Source of the DNA: Jejuia sp049889775
Lineage (GTDB): Bacteria; Bacteroidota; Bacteroidia; Flavobacteriales; Flavobacteriaceae
Direction: 5' to 3'
DNA: 64,000 bases
Assembly: GCA_049889775.1 (NCBI GenBank)
Contig: JBMHCT010000020.1
Coordinates: 271,615-335,614, forward strand
In this document: in pieces, positions 1 to 8,793 of the stretch
Position numbering within the stretch: the first letter of the stretch is position 1
How the letters are laid out: each line of letters starts with the position of its first letter
Translations under genes and position numbers: made by a program
The notes under the pieces: model-generated
Database searches by the model: none
Told to the model about the DNA's origin: nothing
Seen by the model: the letters and a program-made list of their open reading frames with translations, nothing else

Positions 1-808
1 CCCTTCTAAACGTATCATAAACGTGTAGCGAAGTGTTTATACCGTTATTAAAAATTAAGGTTTTTTTACCTTTTGAACGTTCTTCATAAGCTCTTAAAAG
101 CTTAGTTAGCATATTGTCATCAGTATACAGGTCTTCAGAAGACTTTACCGTATAATCACCATTGGCTCCAACTACTAAACTGGTTAGTCCTACATTGTAA
201 CTAAACATTTCTGCACGCGCTAAAAACCCATGTTCAATCAAAGACTCAATAGACTCACCAACGATCAATTCGTCATAATTATCAGTCATTGGCAATTCCA
301 TACTAGAACTTAAAGGCGTTGCGGTAACCCCAAGAACAAAGGATTGACTAAAGAATTTAAATAGTTTTGTAAATGAGTTGTAGTGTGCCTCATCAATAAT
401 TACCAAACCAATATCAGAAATATCAAGCTTATCGTCATTTAATCGGTTATTTAGTGTTTCCACCATCGCCACAAAACAACTGTAGTCTGCTTGATCGCTT
501 AAATCTGCCTTACTATCAACCACCTTATTTATTACACCAAATTCAGTTAGCATATTTGAAGTTTGCTTGCACAACTCAATACGGTGTGTCATTACCAAAA
601 CTTTTTTCTTTTTGGTAGTAAGATACTGCCTCACTATTTCAGAAAAAATTACAGTCTTTCCGCCTCCTGTTGGTAATTGATATAATAAATGATAATCCGT
701 TGGAGACTCTTCAAACGCTGTAAAAATTTTGTTTATGGCTCCTTTTTGATAACTGTATAGGTCTTTTCCTGTTTTTCTTTCTTGAAGTTCTGTTTTTGAA
801 ATCGACAT
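1..808 (-). CDS. DEAD/DEAH-box superfamily 2 helicase, C-terminus cut by window edge
   Basis: My own translation from the ATG at 808 stays open for 269 codons to the window edge, so only the N-terminal part is present. Superfamily 2 motifs are visible: LPTGGGKT (Walker A, residues 45-52), THRIEL (motif Ia region), IIDEAH (motif II, ending near 142) and VTATP (motif III, near 161-165). This is the ResIII-type helicase core, an ATP-driven nucleic acid translocase of the SSL2/RecG-like group. The C-terminal helicase lobe begins (KKTLIFNNG) just before the edge. It is divergent from the aldo-keto reductase. The exact cellular role cannot be set from the fragment. Confidence 0.88.
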   Translation of the reverse strand, partial: MSISKTELQERKTGKDLYSYQKGAINKIFTAFEESPTDYHLLYQLPTGGGKTVIFSEIVRQYLTTKKKKVLVMTHRIELCKQTSNMLTEFGVINKVVDSKADLSDQADYSCFVAMVETLNNRLNDDKLDISDIGLVIIDEAHYNSFTKLFKFFSQSFVLGVTATPLSSSMELPMTDNYDELIVGESIESLIEHGFLARAEMFSYNVGLTSLVVGANGDYTVKSSEDLYTDDNMLTKLLRAYEERSKGKKTLIFNNGINTSLHVYDTFRR

Positions 809-972
809 GCCTAAAGTTTGGTAAGTTGCAAAAATAACACCTTTGTCGAGTTATTCCCATATCTTTTGGCTAAAGTTTTCAATTGGATATTAACCAAATA
901 AACTTGTAAAGTCATGTTCTTATTTTAAATCGATTTTATATTTTAGCCGAAACTTCTCAACATTAAAATAGT

Positions 973-1986
973 ATGCAAATTAACGATAAATCTGGTGCAA
1001 CAGAATATTTAGCTTCGACCCATCGGTATGATGCGATGACTTACAAAAGGACTGGTAATAGCGGAGTTTTATTACCCGCCATTTCCTTGGGTTTATGGCA
1101 TAATTTCGGGTTTGTAGATAGCATACAAAATGCGAGAGAAGTTTTAAGATGTGCGTTTGATTTAGGAATTACCCACTTTGATTTGGCTAACAATTACGGA
1201 CCACCTTATGGTTCTGCAGAAGAAAATTTTGGCACCATCTTAAAAAGAGATTTTAAATCTTACAGAGATGAATTGTTTATAGCTACAAAGGCGGGATATG
1301 ATATGTGGCCCGGGCCATACGGCAATTGGGGATCTAGAAAGTATTTAATGGCTAGTTTAGATCAAAGTTTGAAGCGTATGGGATTGGATTATGTTGATGT
1401 TTTTTATCACCATAGACCCGATCCTGAGACACCTTTAGAAGAAACCATGGGAACTTTAGCAGATATTGTTAGGCAGGGAAAGGCATTATATGTAGCTATT
1501 TCAAATTATAAACCAGCTGAAACACAAAAAGCAGCAGAATTACTAAAAGCCTCAAATACACCTTTTATACTGCATCAAGCAAGATATTCTATGTTTGACC
1601 GTTGGGTTGAAGATGGCTTATTGGATACTTTGGAGAACAATGGTGTTGGCTGTATTACATTTTCACCTTTGGCACAGGGAATGCTTACTGATAAATATTT
1701 AAATGGTATTCCAAAAGATTCCCGTGCTGCAAAAAATATGACGTATTTAACTTCTGAAACCGTTGAAAATAATTTGAAAAAGATTCAGGCATTAAATGAA
1801 ATTGCGCAAAATCGGGGTCAAAAACTATCACAAATGGCAATAGCATGGATATTACGTCATAAACAAGTGGCATCTGTTTTAATTGGCGCAAGTTCACCAA
1901 AGCAGTTACAGGAAAATGTGAAAGCTTTAGATAATTTGAGTTTTACGCAAGAAGAATTACAAGCAATTGATGTTATTGTGGGTTAA
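973..1986 (+). CDS. Aldo/keto reductase, YghZ / L-glyceraldehyde-3-phosphate reductase type
   Basis: A 337-residue NAD(P)H-dependent (alpha/beta)8-barrel oxidoreductase. The AKR catalytic tetrad can be read as D70 (in FDLANNYG), Y75, K106 (ATKAGYD) and H147 (YHHRPDP). The long GPPYGSAEENFG loop after the catalytic Tyr and the DMWPGPYGNWGSRKYL segment are typical of the YghZ subgroup, which reduces L-glyceraldehyde 3-phosphate and methylglyoxal-like aldehydes; the true substrate here is inferred. Length is normal for the family. It sits alone between a divergent helicase and a convergent secreted protein. Confidence 0.9.
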   Translation: MQINDKSGATEYLASTHRYDAMTYKRTGNSGVLLPAISLGLWHNFGFVDSIQNAREVLRCAFDLGITHFDLANNYGPPYGSAEENFGTILKRDFKSYRDELFIATKAGYDMWPGPYGNWGSRKYLMASLDQSLKRMGLDYVDVFYHHRPDPETPLEETMGTLADIVRQGKALYVAISNYKPAETQKAAELLKASNTPFILHQARYSMFDRWVEDGLLDTLENNGVGCITFSPLAQGMLTDKYLNGIPKDSRAAKNMTYLTSETVENNLKKIQALNEIAQNRGQKLSQMAIAWILRHKQVASVLIGASSPKQLQENVKALDNLSFTQEELQAIDVIVG

Positions 1987-2661
1987 TTATTCCTTAACAA
2001 TATCAACAGAAACTTTTACACCTGCTTCTAAAGCCCATACTTTTTTAGTAATAACCGAACCAAACTCATCTTGAATTTTATACGTAGCGGTGTTTGGTCC
2101 TGAAGCACCTGTGTTTATGGCTTGAAAAATGATCTCATTAACACCTTCTTTTAATGTTAATTCAAACCCACTAAAATTACCTGTGAGATAAATTCTTGGT
2201 TGAATAATATCGCCGTTTACATAAACTCTTAATAAATCCCCATCAATCGCCGAATAATCTCTGTAAAGTACAGTAACTTTGTTTGATTTGGTTTTATAAT
2301 CTCCCCAGTAAGCATCATTTTTTAACCCAGAAGTTTCACCGTATCCTTCGGGTAATAATGTTTTTTCAATCTTTTCTAGTTTTTTTGTGTAGAGTTCACC
2401 CGGATTTGCAAACTCTTCCTTTGGGAACATGCTAAATTCCTTTCTAGGAAATTCTAACTTACCAACTATATTTGGAGATTTTGCGCCACTTAACTGATCG
2501 TTTGGCGTTATTTTTTTTGGAATAACTTTTTGGCTATCAGCGGAGTCTTTTGGAGACTCTACGGCAGGAATAATGGCTCCAGACTGTTTTTTAGAGTCAA
2601 TCTGTGCCGACAAGGAAAATGTCAGCATAACAATGCAACCAAAGGTTATTAAAGTTTTCAT
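1987..2661 (-). CDS. Secreted hypothetical protein
   Basis: A 224-residue protein with an N-terminal signal peptide (MKTLITFGCIVMLTFSLSAQ) and probable cleavage after SAQ. The central part is low-complexity and Lys/Pro/Ser-rich. The C-terminal ~110 residues (from KVTVLYRDYSAIDGDLLRVY) look like a beta-rich domain, with VYVNGDII, LKEGVNEIIFQAINTG and YKIQDEFGS strands. I do not recognise a named family, though similar secreted proteins are common in Flavobacteriaceae. It is convergent with the aldo-keto reductase, the two stop codons abutting at 1986/1987. Probably periplasmic or surface-located. Confidence 0.75.
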   Translation of the reverse strand: MKTLITFGCIVMLTFSLSAQIDSKKQSGAIIPAVESPKDSADSQKVIPKKITPNDQLSGAKSPNIVGKLEFPRKEFSMFPKEEFANPGELYTKKLEKIEKTLLPEGYGETSGLKNDAYWGDYKTKSNKVTVLYRDYSAIDGDLLRVYVNGDIIQPRIYLTGNFSGFELTLKEGVNEIIFQAINTGASGPNTATYKIQDEFGSVITKKVWALEAGVKVSVDIVKE

Positions 2662-2919
2662 TTTCTAACTAACCTTATTCTAAGTTAGTAAATTACCTCA
2701 AAGATATTTGTTTATAATAAAACCTAACATCTTCAATGTATATTTTAGATGTATTTAACAATAACCATACCTAAATAGTCTCTCTTGCACACCTTACCTT
2801 TCTTTTTTGTCATGAAAATGTTAAAATATGTTAAATTACTACTTTGTAATGCATAGTACTGTAACAAATTTATTTTACTGTCGTCTATCAAGTATAAATC
2901 AATTAAAAAACGAAAAATC

Positions 2920-3006
2920 ATGAGAACTTTAAACAGTAACCAATTATCAGAAACATTACCAGCTTCTAAATCCAATACTTGGAACAGCAAAAGACGATAC
3001 AGGTAG
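2920..3006 (+). CDS. 28-residue MRT-type micropeptide, copy 1
   Basis: A tiny ORF, far below usual gene-calling limits. It starts MRTLNSN and ends NTWNSKRRYR, with a TAG stop. The second copy at 3066 has the same length and design. Over the last ten codons the two copies differ at six codons, all silent, which is strong evidence that the peptide itself is under selection. The C-terminus is strongly basic; there is no membrane segment or signal peptide. The start is preceded by an AATCAATTAAAAAACG leader that resembles the one before copy 2. Function unknown. Confidence 0.7.
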   Translation: MRTLNSNQLSETLPASKSNTWNSKRRYR

Positions 3007-3065
3007 TATTTTAAACATCAATCAAATCATCAATCAATTTTTATCAATCAAAAAACGTAAAACAC

Positions 3066-3152
3066 ATGAGAACTTTAAATTCAAACAGATTAACTGAAAC
3101 TTTAAACAGTACAAAAACAAACACTTGGAATAGCAAGAGACGTTATAGATAA
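3066..3152 (+). CDS. 28-residue MRT-type micropeptide, copy 2
   Basis: A paralogue of the ORF at 2920, identical in length (28 codons plus stop). It begins MRTLNSNRLTETL and ends NTWNSKRRYR, with a TAA stop. Residues at the start (MRTLNSN) and at the last ten positions are identical to copy 1, while the middle varies. It is preceded by ATCAATCAAAAAACG, matching the leaders of the other two small ORFs. The three probably lie on one transcript running into exbD, since no terminator is visible between them. Function unknown. Confidence 0.7.
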   Translation: MRTLNSNRLTETLNSTKTNTWNSKRRYR

Positions 3153-3191
3153 AAGCGTCTCTGCCATCAAACCATCATCAATCAAAAAAAT

Positions 3192-3323
3192 ATGAGAACC
3201 GTTATTAAAATATCCAATCGCGTAAAAGGCTTGTCAGAAGAAAGTTCATTTTATTGCAAACGATTATTAAGTTTTCCATCGGATGAAATCCATTGGAAAA
3301 GATTACATCATCAAATGCGATAA
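3192..3323 (+). CDS. 43-residue small ORF of the MRT cluster
   Basis: The third short ORF in the row, again starting MRT and preceded by ATCAATCAAAAAAAT. It reads MRTVIKISNRVKGLSEE at the start and ends KRLHHQMR, also basic at the C-terminus. It shares the initial MRT and leader with the two 28-residue peptides but no clear similarity beyond that, so coding status is less sure. It ends 62 bp before exbD. Confidence 0.45.
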   Translation: MRTVIKISNRVKGLSEESSFYCKRLLSFPSDEIHWKRLHHQMR

Positions 3324-3385
3324 TTCAAAAGATTTTATGGTATTGTTTTTGTGACATCTTCATCATTAACAATAACATAAAAATC

Positions 3386-3943
3386 ATGAAACGAGTAACA
3401 GAACGTCCAGAAGTAAATGCGGGGTCTATGGCAGACATCGCATTTTTATTATTAATCTTTTTCTTAGTTACTGCCGTAATTCCAAAGGATACAGGTATTA
3501 ATAGAAAACTGCCTAAAGAATGTCCGCCTGGTATTGATTGTAATGTGCCCATTCCCGATAGGAATATCTTAAAGATAGCTATTAATGCTAACAATGAGAT
3601 AATGGTGGACGATGAAATAGTTACGATTGACGAAGTAAAAGATTTGTCTAAAGCATTTATTGATAATAACGGTGACAATACTTGTGCGTATTGTAACGGC
3701 GATAAGGTTGCTACATCATCAGATCATCCTACAAAGGCGGTTATATCATTACAAGCAGATAGGAACACGAGTTACAATCAGTTTATTGAAGTACAAGATG
3801 AACTCACCAAAGCCTATTTTGAATTACGTAAAGTCTATTGCGAAGAGGTACTTAAAAAACCAATTGACAAACTAACGAAGGAAGAGTTACAAACTGTAAA
3901 GGATGCCTATCCCTTTATTCTTTCAGAAGCAGAAACAAGATAA
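3386..3943 (+). CDS. exbD: ExbD/TolR-family biopolymer transport protein
   Basis: The start is placed at 3386 (MKRVTERPEVNAGSMADIAF), 31 codons inside the longest open frame, because ExbD proteins begin just before their single transmembrane helix; this gives 185 residues. The helix (IAFLLLIFFLVTAVI) carries the Asp of MADIAF that is part of the proton path in this family. The periplasmic part contains a CAYCNGDK insertion of the kind found in the larger flavobacterial ExbD paralogue. ExbD works with ExbB and TonB to energise outer-membrane receptors, but no exbB or tonB lies nearby, so it is an orphan copy here. Stop codons of this gene and the convergent 3D-domain gene abut. Confidence 0.9.
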   Translation: MKRVTERPEVNAGSMADIAFLLLIFFLVTAVIPKDTGINRKLPKECPPGIDCNVPIPDRNILKIAINANNEIMVDDEIVTIDEVKDLSKAFIDNNGDNTCAYCNGDKVATSSDHPTKAVISLQADRNTSYNQFIEVQDELTKAYFELRKVYCEEVLKKPIDKLTKEELQTVKDAYPFILSEAETR

Positions 3944-4336
3944 TTATTCTGAAACTCGAGTACCATAATCGATACACACCTTTTTTTTGCCCCAATTTTT
4001 AGCGGCATCTACATCAACACCCATGTAAATATCAATGCGATTTTTCCAACGGGAGTGCATTTTATCCTTAACTAAATATACCCCTTCAAATCCTTCAATG
4101 ATTACAGGGGTATTATGTTTTAGTCCTAGTGCCAAAAGATCTCTTGATAGAGCAATACACTTCATTCCTGGTTGCAACGTATCTCCAAAAGCAGTAATAT
4201 TTGGATTGGAATCTGTCTGATTTTTAAGTGAATTGTATGCTGTTGCAGTTACCGTTTTAGAATGCCATTTGTAGTTATCTAATTCGTCTTTTACATCATT
4301 TTGCAGGAAAAAGACAATACAAGAAGTAAAAGACAT
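3944..4336 (-). CDS. 3D-domain (double-psi beta-barrel) protein
   Basis: A 130-residue protein with a short hydrophobic N-terminus (MSFTSCIVFFLQ) and a 3D domain. VTATAYNS, the GDTLQPGMKCIALSRDLLALGL strand-turn and the signature DKMHSRWKNRIDIYMGVD...A..WGKK are all visible. This fold is shared with the MltA lytic transglycosylase C-terminal domain and with RlpA-type proteins and suggests action on peptidoglycan or a related cell-wall glycan. Catalytic activity is inferred, not shown. A Cys at residue 6 might serve as a lipobox, but the segment is short. Confidence 0.8.
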   Translation of the reverse strand: MSFTSCIVFFLQNDVKDELDNYKWHSKTVTATAYNSLKNQTDSNPNITAFGDTLQPGMKCIALSRDLLALGLKHNTPVIIEGFEGVYLVKDKMHSRWKNRIDIYMGVDVDAAKNWGKKKVCIDYGTRVSE

Positions 4337-4367
4337 ATGATTCTAAATTTTTCCAAAAGCTATTAAT

Positions 4368-6371
4368 TTAATAGGCTAACAAATCAAGAAGTGCTGATGC
4401 AAAACGTTGCTTGGGCAAATATTGCTCTTCTAACGACTTTGTAAACGGAATAGGGGTTTCCAAACTTGCTACACGCTTGACAGGAGCATCTAAATATTCA
4501 AAACAATGCTCCATGATTAAAGCTGAAATATCACTAGCAATGCCTCCAAATAACGAATCTTCTTGTAAAATTATCACTTTGTTAGTTTTCTTAACGGAAT
4601 GAAATATAGTGATTGTGTCCAAAGGTTGTAATGTTCTTAAATCAATCACATCTGCGGCAACTTCAGGTAACCTTTCTAAAGTATCCAAAGCCCAATGTAC
4701 CCCGGCACCATAACTTATAACTGTAACATCTTTACCCTCTTTAATTAAACTTGCTTTTCCAAAAGGTACCGCATAATAATCTGTTGGCACTTCTTGACGA
4801 ATACTTCTGTAAAGTGCCTTATGTTCAAAAAACATAACAGGATTAGGGTCGTTAATGGCTGTATTTAACAGCCCTTTGGCATCATAAGGAAATGCAGGAT
4901 ACACCACTTTTAGACCAGGTGTTTTTGTAAACCACGCCTCATTGGTTTGCGAATGAAACGGACCTGCGCCAACATCGCCACCACAAGGCATTCTTATGAC
5001 TATATCAGCCTGTTGCCCCCAGCGGTAATACGATTTTGCCAAGTAATTAACTATAGGATTAAAACCAGAGGACACAAAATCGGCAAACTGCATTTCAACA
5101 ACACTCTTTATTCCAGCAATGGATAACCCCATAGCCGTCTCTATAATACCAGATTCACAAATGGGCGTATTCCGCACTCTATCCTTTCCAAACTCTTCAA
5201 CAAACCCTTCGGTGATTTTAAAAACACCTCCATATTCCGCTATATCTTGTCCCATAATTACTAAATCATGATGACGTTGCATACTTTGTTTTATGCCTTG
5301 GGAAATAGCATCTATAAATCTTATATTTTTAATAGTTGAATTAGATTCAAAACTTTGATATTCAAATGGTTTATAAACGTCATTTAACTCTTTTGTTATA
5401 TCAGGATCTATCATTTCTTCCTTAAAGGCAACTTCTAAATGTTCAGTGATTTCAATATTAATTTTTGAAATAATTTCAGCTTTTTTTTCTTCGCTTAAAA
5501 TACCTTCTTCCGATAGGAAATATTCATAATTTGAAATAGGATCTTTAGCTTCCCATTCTTCTAAAAGTTGTTTTGGTACATATTTATTGCCACTTGCTTC
5601 CTCATGCCCTCGCATTCTAAAGGTTTTAAATTCTATTAAAATAGGTCGCGGGGTTTCCCTAATACTTTTCGCCAAGGCCTTTACTTTAGTGTAAATCTGA
5701 ATTATATTGTTACCATCGATAATATGAGATTCTATCCCATAACCCAAACCTTTATCTGCTAAATTTTCACAATTGTATTGCTCCTTTGTTGGTGTGGATA
5801 GTCCATAACCGTTATTCTCAATACAAAAAAGCACCGGCAATTGCCATACGGATGCAATGTTTAGAGCCTCATGAAAATCGCCTTCACTTGTGCCGCCTTC
5901 TCCTGTAAACACAGCAGTTACGGTATTTCTATTTTTTAGTTTTGAAGCTAAGGCTATACCATCTGCAACACCTAATTGTGGTCCCAAATGAGAAATCATA
6001 CCAACGATTTTGTATTGTTGTGTACCAAAATGGAAAGACCTATCCCTTCCTTGGGTAAAGCCAGATGGCTTCCCTTGCCATTGTGAAAATAATCGGTATA
6101 ACGGAATTTTTCTTGTTGTAAACACCCCAAGATTCCTATGCATTGGCAGCATATACTCGTTCTCTTTTAGAGCCATAGTAACCCCCACTGCGATGGCTTC
6201 CTGACCAATACCCGAAAACCATTTACTTATTTTACCTTGTCTTAAAAGCACCAGCATTTTTTCCTCAATAAGTCGAGGTTTCAGCATGTTTTCATAAAGC
6301 TTTAAAAGTTTCTTTTGCTTTAAACCTTGATAAGAAAATTGCATACCAACAGTGATTTTTGAGGTTTTCAT
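4368..6371 (-). CDS. 2-oxo acid dehydrogenase E1, fused alpha and beta subunits
   Basis: A 667-residue fusion. Residues ~20-320 are the E1 alpha part, with the thiamine diphosphate motif GEGGTSEGDFHEAL...NNGYG near 157-190. Residues ~345-667 are the transketolase-like beta part (GQDIAEYGGVFKITEGF, then PCGGDVGAGPFHSQ, and the C-terminal domain with ISYGAGVHWALD). Such fused E1 proteins are usual in Bacteroidota and are generally assigned to branched-chain 2-oxo acid decarboxylation, feeding branched fatty-acid and acyl-CoA synthesis. No E2 or E3 gene is adjacent. The ilvE and icmF genes elsewhere in the window would act on the same branched-chain carbon flow. Confidence 0.92.
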   Translation of the reverse strand: MKTSKITVGMQFSYQGLKQKKLLKLYENMLKPRLIEEKMLVLLRQGKISKWFSGIGQEAIAVGVTMALKENEYMLPMHRNLGVFTTRKIPLYRLFSQWQGKPSGFTQGRDRSFHFGTQQYKIVGMISHLGPQLGVADGIALASKLKNRNTVTAVFTGEGGTSEGDFHEALNIASVWQLPVLFCIENNGYGLSTPTKEQYNCENLADKGLGYGIESHIIDGNNIIQIYTKVKALAKSIRETPRPILIEFKTFRMRGHEEASGNKYVPKQLLEEWEAKDPISNYEYFLSEEGILSEEKKAEIISKINIEITEHLEVAFKEEMIDPDITKELNDVYKPFEYQSFESNSTIKNIRFIDAISQGIKQSMQRHHDLVIMGQDIAEYGGVFKITEGFVEEFGKDRVRNTPICESGIIETAMGLSIAGIKSVVEMQFADFVSSGFNPIVNYLAKSYYRWGQQADIVIRMPCGGDVGAGPFHSQTNEAWFTKTPGLKVVYPAFPYDAKGLLNTAINDPNPVMFFEHKALYRSIRQEVPTDYYAVPFGKASLIKEGKDVTVISYGAGVHWALDTLERLPEVAADVIDLRTLQPLDTITIFHSVKKTNKVIILQEDSLFGGIASDISALIMEHCFEYLDAPVKRVASLETPIPFTKSLEEQYLPKQRFASALLDLLAY

Positions 6372-6492
6372 AAAATTATCTATCCTGTATTATCAAATAT
6401 ACCTTAATTTAAACTTATCTTTCAGAAAATTGCATATTATTCAATGGAATGTTTTTGTACATTTGTTTGTACTGCTTTTATATTTTTTAGTT

Positions 6493-7443
6493 ATGAATAG
6501 TATTCCTAGTGTGGATTTAACTGATTTTATTTCAGAAGACACTTCAAGAAAAGAACACTTTGTAAAATCTATTGGAAAAGCCTATGAAGACATTGGATTT
6601 GTAGCGCTTAAAGGCCATTTTTTAAGTGATGATTTGGTTGAGAATCTGTATAAAGAAGTAAAAAACTTTTTCGATTTACCACTAGAAGTCAAGCAGAAAT
6701 ATGAAATTCCTGAAATTGCTGGTCAGAGAGGTTATGTATCCTTTGGAAAGGAAAGTGCGAAAGGGAAAAAAGAGGGCGATTTAAAGGAGTTTTGGCATTT
6801 CGGTCAGTATGTTGACAAAGTTGAAAAGGAAAAATATGATTATCCAGATAATGTTGAGGTAAGTGAACTACCAGAATTTAACGAAATTGGTAAGGAAACT
6901 TACCAAATGCTAGAGAAAACAGCAAAATATGTTTTGAGAGCTTTGGCATTACATTTAGGGTTGCAAGAAACCTATTTTGATAACTACATTCATAATGGTA
7001 ACTCTATTTTAAGACCCATTCATTATCCACCAATAAAAGTAGAACCAAAAGAGGCGGTGCGTGCTGCAGCTCATGGTGATATTAATTTAATAACACTTTT
7101 AATGGGTGCTCAAGGGCGCGGTTTACAGGTACAAAATAAAAAGGGCGAATGGTTGGATGCTATTGCGCAACCGGATGAATTGATGATTAATGTGGGTGAT
7201 ATGTTGTCTAGACACACGAATAACAAACTAAAATCAACTATTCATCGTGTGGTAAATCCTCCAAAAGAGCTTTGGGGCACTTCAAGGTATTCTATACCCT
7301 TCTTTATGCACCCTGTGAGTGATATGAAATTGAATGTATTAGAAAATTGTATAGATAGAGACAACCCAAAACAATTTGAAGATATTACTGCTGGCGAATT
7401 TTTAACCGAACGTTTAATTGAATTAGGACTTATTAAAAAGTAG
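6493..7443 (+). CDS. 2-oxoglutarate/Fe(II)-dependent dioxygenase, isopenicillin N synthase family
   Basis: The ATG at 6493 (MNSIPSVDLTDF) is preferred over one 47 codons upstream, because this family starts with a short IPxVDL strand and the upstream extension is low-complexity. The result is 316 residues. The iron ligands are HGD (in AAAHGDINLITLL) and the distal His of STIHRVVNPP; the 2OG-binding Arg and Ser appear in SRYSIPFF. The N-terminal DIOX_N region is complete. The substrate is unknown. The gene is divergent from the E1 fusion and followed by the SUI1 cluster. Confidence 0.9.
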   Translation: MNSIPSVDLTDFISEDTSRKEHFVKSIGKAYEDIGFVALKGHFLSDDLVENLYKEVKNFFDLPLEVKQKYEIPEIAGQRGYVSFGKESAKGKKEGDLKEFWHFGQYVDKVEKEKYDYPDNVEVSELPEFNEIGKETYQMLEKTAKYVLRALALHLGLQETYFDNYIHNGNSILRPIHYPPIKVEPKEAVRAAAHGDINLITLLMGAQGRGLQVQNKKGEWLDAIAQPDELMINVGDMLSRHTNNKLKSTIHRVVNPPKELWGTSRYSIPFFMHPVSDMKLNVLENCIDRDNPKQFEDITAGEFLTERLIELGLIKK

Positions 7444-7515
7444 TTTCCAGTCTCAGTTTACAGACTTAATAACAGTTAACTGCGACTGAAAACTGCGACT
7501 GCACACTGAATAAAA

Positions 7516-7845
7516 ATGGATTTACAAGACCAATTAAAAAACCTTTTTCCCGATCATATTCCAGAGGAAACGAATCAGGATGCTAGTGATACTTCGGATA
7601 TTTGGATGCAAGACGATCCCATCCTATGCAAATACGAAAAACGAAAAGGAAAACCCATCACAATTTTAGAGGGTTACACAGGTGCTGTTGAAGATTTTAA
7701 AGCATTATCAAAAGAAATTAAAACAAAATTAAGCGTTGGAGGTAGTTTTAAAGACGATAAAATTATTATTCAAGGCGATTACCGCGATAAAATCATGCAA
7801 ATACTTAAAGACAAAGGGTTTAATGTAAAACGCGTAGGTGGTTAA
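7516..7845 (+). CDS. SUI1/eIF1-family translation factor
   Basis: A 109-residue protein whose C-terminal ~75 residues form the SUI1 fold: KPITILEGYTG, IKTKLSVGGSFKDDKIIIQGDYRDKI and the terminal LKDKGFNVKRVGG are characteristic (compare E. coli YciH). It is thought to bind the small ribosomal subunit and affect start selection; its role in bacteria is little known. It begins a close cluster: the stop at 7845 lies 3 bp before the DUF1835 gene. Confidence 0.9.
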   Translation: MDLQDQLKNLFPDHIPEETNQDASDTSDIWMQDDPILCKYEKRKGKPITILEGYTGAVEDFKALSKEIKTKLSVGGSFKDDKIIIQGDYRDKIMQILKDKGFNVKRVGG

Positions 7846-7848
7846 TTT

Positions 7849-8793
7849 ATGTATAAAGATATATTGCACATTACTAACGGTGGTGTTTTAACTGGATATT
7901 TAAACGAGTTAGAAATTGAAGGCGAAATTATTACATGGCAGGAAATGCTGTGTGAAGGCCCCACAAAGGAGGTAGTTCATTCAGAGGAATTAATTAAAGC
8001 AAGAGGGCAGTTTTTAGGAGAATTCTATAATATTGATTTAGACTTAAATAAAGTAGACGTCGCCCTGAAACAATTGGATAATGCCAATGAACGCTATAAA
8101 GAAATTGTGTTGTGGTTTGAATATGATTTGTTTTGCCATATCAATATGTTGGCGGTTATTAACTTGTTATTGCAAAAGAAAATAACCTTACCTTATTACT
8201 TAGTATGTAGTGGTCGTGTTAAAGGAAGTGATGTTCTAAAAGGGCTTTCTGAGCTAACTTCTGGACAACTATTAGCACACTATAAAAATAAAGTTTTATT
8301 AACTGAATACGATTTGGATTTATCCAAAACCATTTGGGGTATTTACTGTGGTAAAGATCACAATTTATTAAAGCCCTACATCGTAAAACCCTCTTCATTC
8401 AAGTACCTTAGTAATTGCTTAAAAGCGCATTTAGAGCGCTTTCCCGATTCTAAAACGGGTTTAAATATTTTGGAAATCAACATCTTGAAAATTCTGAAAG
8501 AAAACGAGGTGAAATCTAAACATCACCTTTTGGGTTATGCTTTAAATTATCAAGGCTATTATGGTTACGGCGATACGCAATTAATCCGTATAATTGATAA
8601 TTTAGAATCATTTTATACCGTAAGCGAAGATAGCATTGAACTGAATAGGAAAGGCCATGAAACGCTCTTAGGGCAACATAATGCATTTGGAGAATTTAAA
8701 AATGATATGATTTTTGGAGGAGTAGAAAAAATGAATTTTCAATTTAGTAAAGCCCAAAATAAACTTGTAAAGTCTCCAATGCATGCCAATTAA
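7849..8793 (+). CDS. DUF1835-family protein
   Basis: A 314-residue protein starting YKDILHITNGGVLTGYL, with the conserved ITWQEMLCEGP and WFEYDLFCHINML motifs of DUF1835 in the first 120 residues. The remainder (DUF3658-like region) ends in a winged-helix-like stretch around NILEINILKILKENE. No biochemical role is established. It starts 3 bp after the SUI1 gene and overlaps the next gene by 11 bp, indicating co-transcription and possible translational coupling. Confidence 0.85.
   Translation: MYKDILHITNGGVLTGYLNELEIEGEIITWQEMLCEGPTKEVVHSEELIKARGQFLGEFYNIDLDLNKVDVALKQLDNANERYKEIVLWFEYDLFCHINMLAVINLLLQKKITLPYYLVCSGRVKGSDVLKGLSELTSGQLLAHYKNKVLLTEYDLDLSKTIWGIYCGKDHNLLKPYIVKPSSFKYLSNCLKAHLERFPDSKTGLNILEINILKILKENEVKSKHHLLGYALNYQGYYGYGDTQLIRIIDNLESFYTVSEDSIELNRKGHETLLGQHNAFGEFKNDMIFGGVEKMNFQFSKAQNKLVKSPMHAN

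Noticed and set aside
2745..2990. Minus-strand frame of 81 codons antisense to the first MRT peptide
   Set aside because: Composition is that of reverse-complement AT-rich DNA with no family resemblance; the silent-change pattern supports the plus strand instead.
7441..7515. Short direct repeats (ACTGCGACTGAAAACTGCGACTG) before the SUI1 gene as a regulatory array
   Set aside because: Similar degenerate ACTGAAAACTGC text appears near 22915; it looks like simple low-complexity intergenic sequence and has no clear secondary structure.
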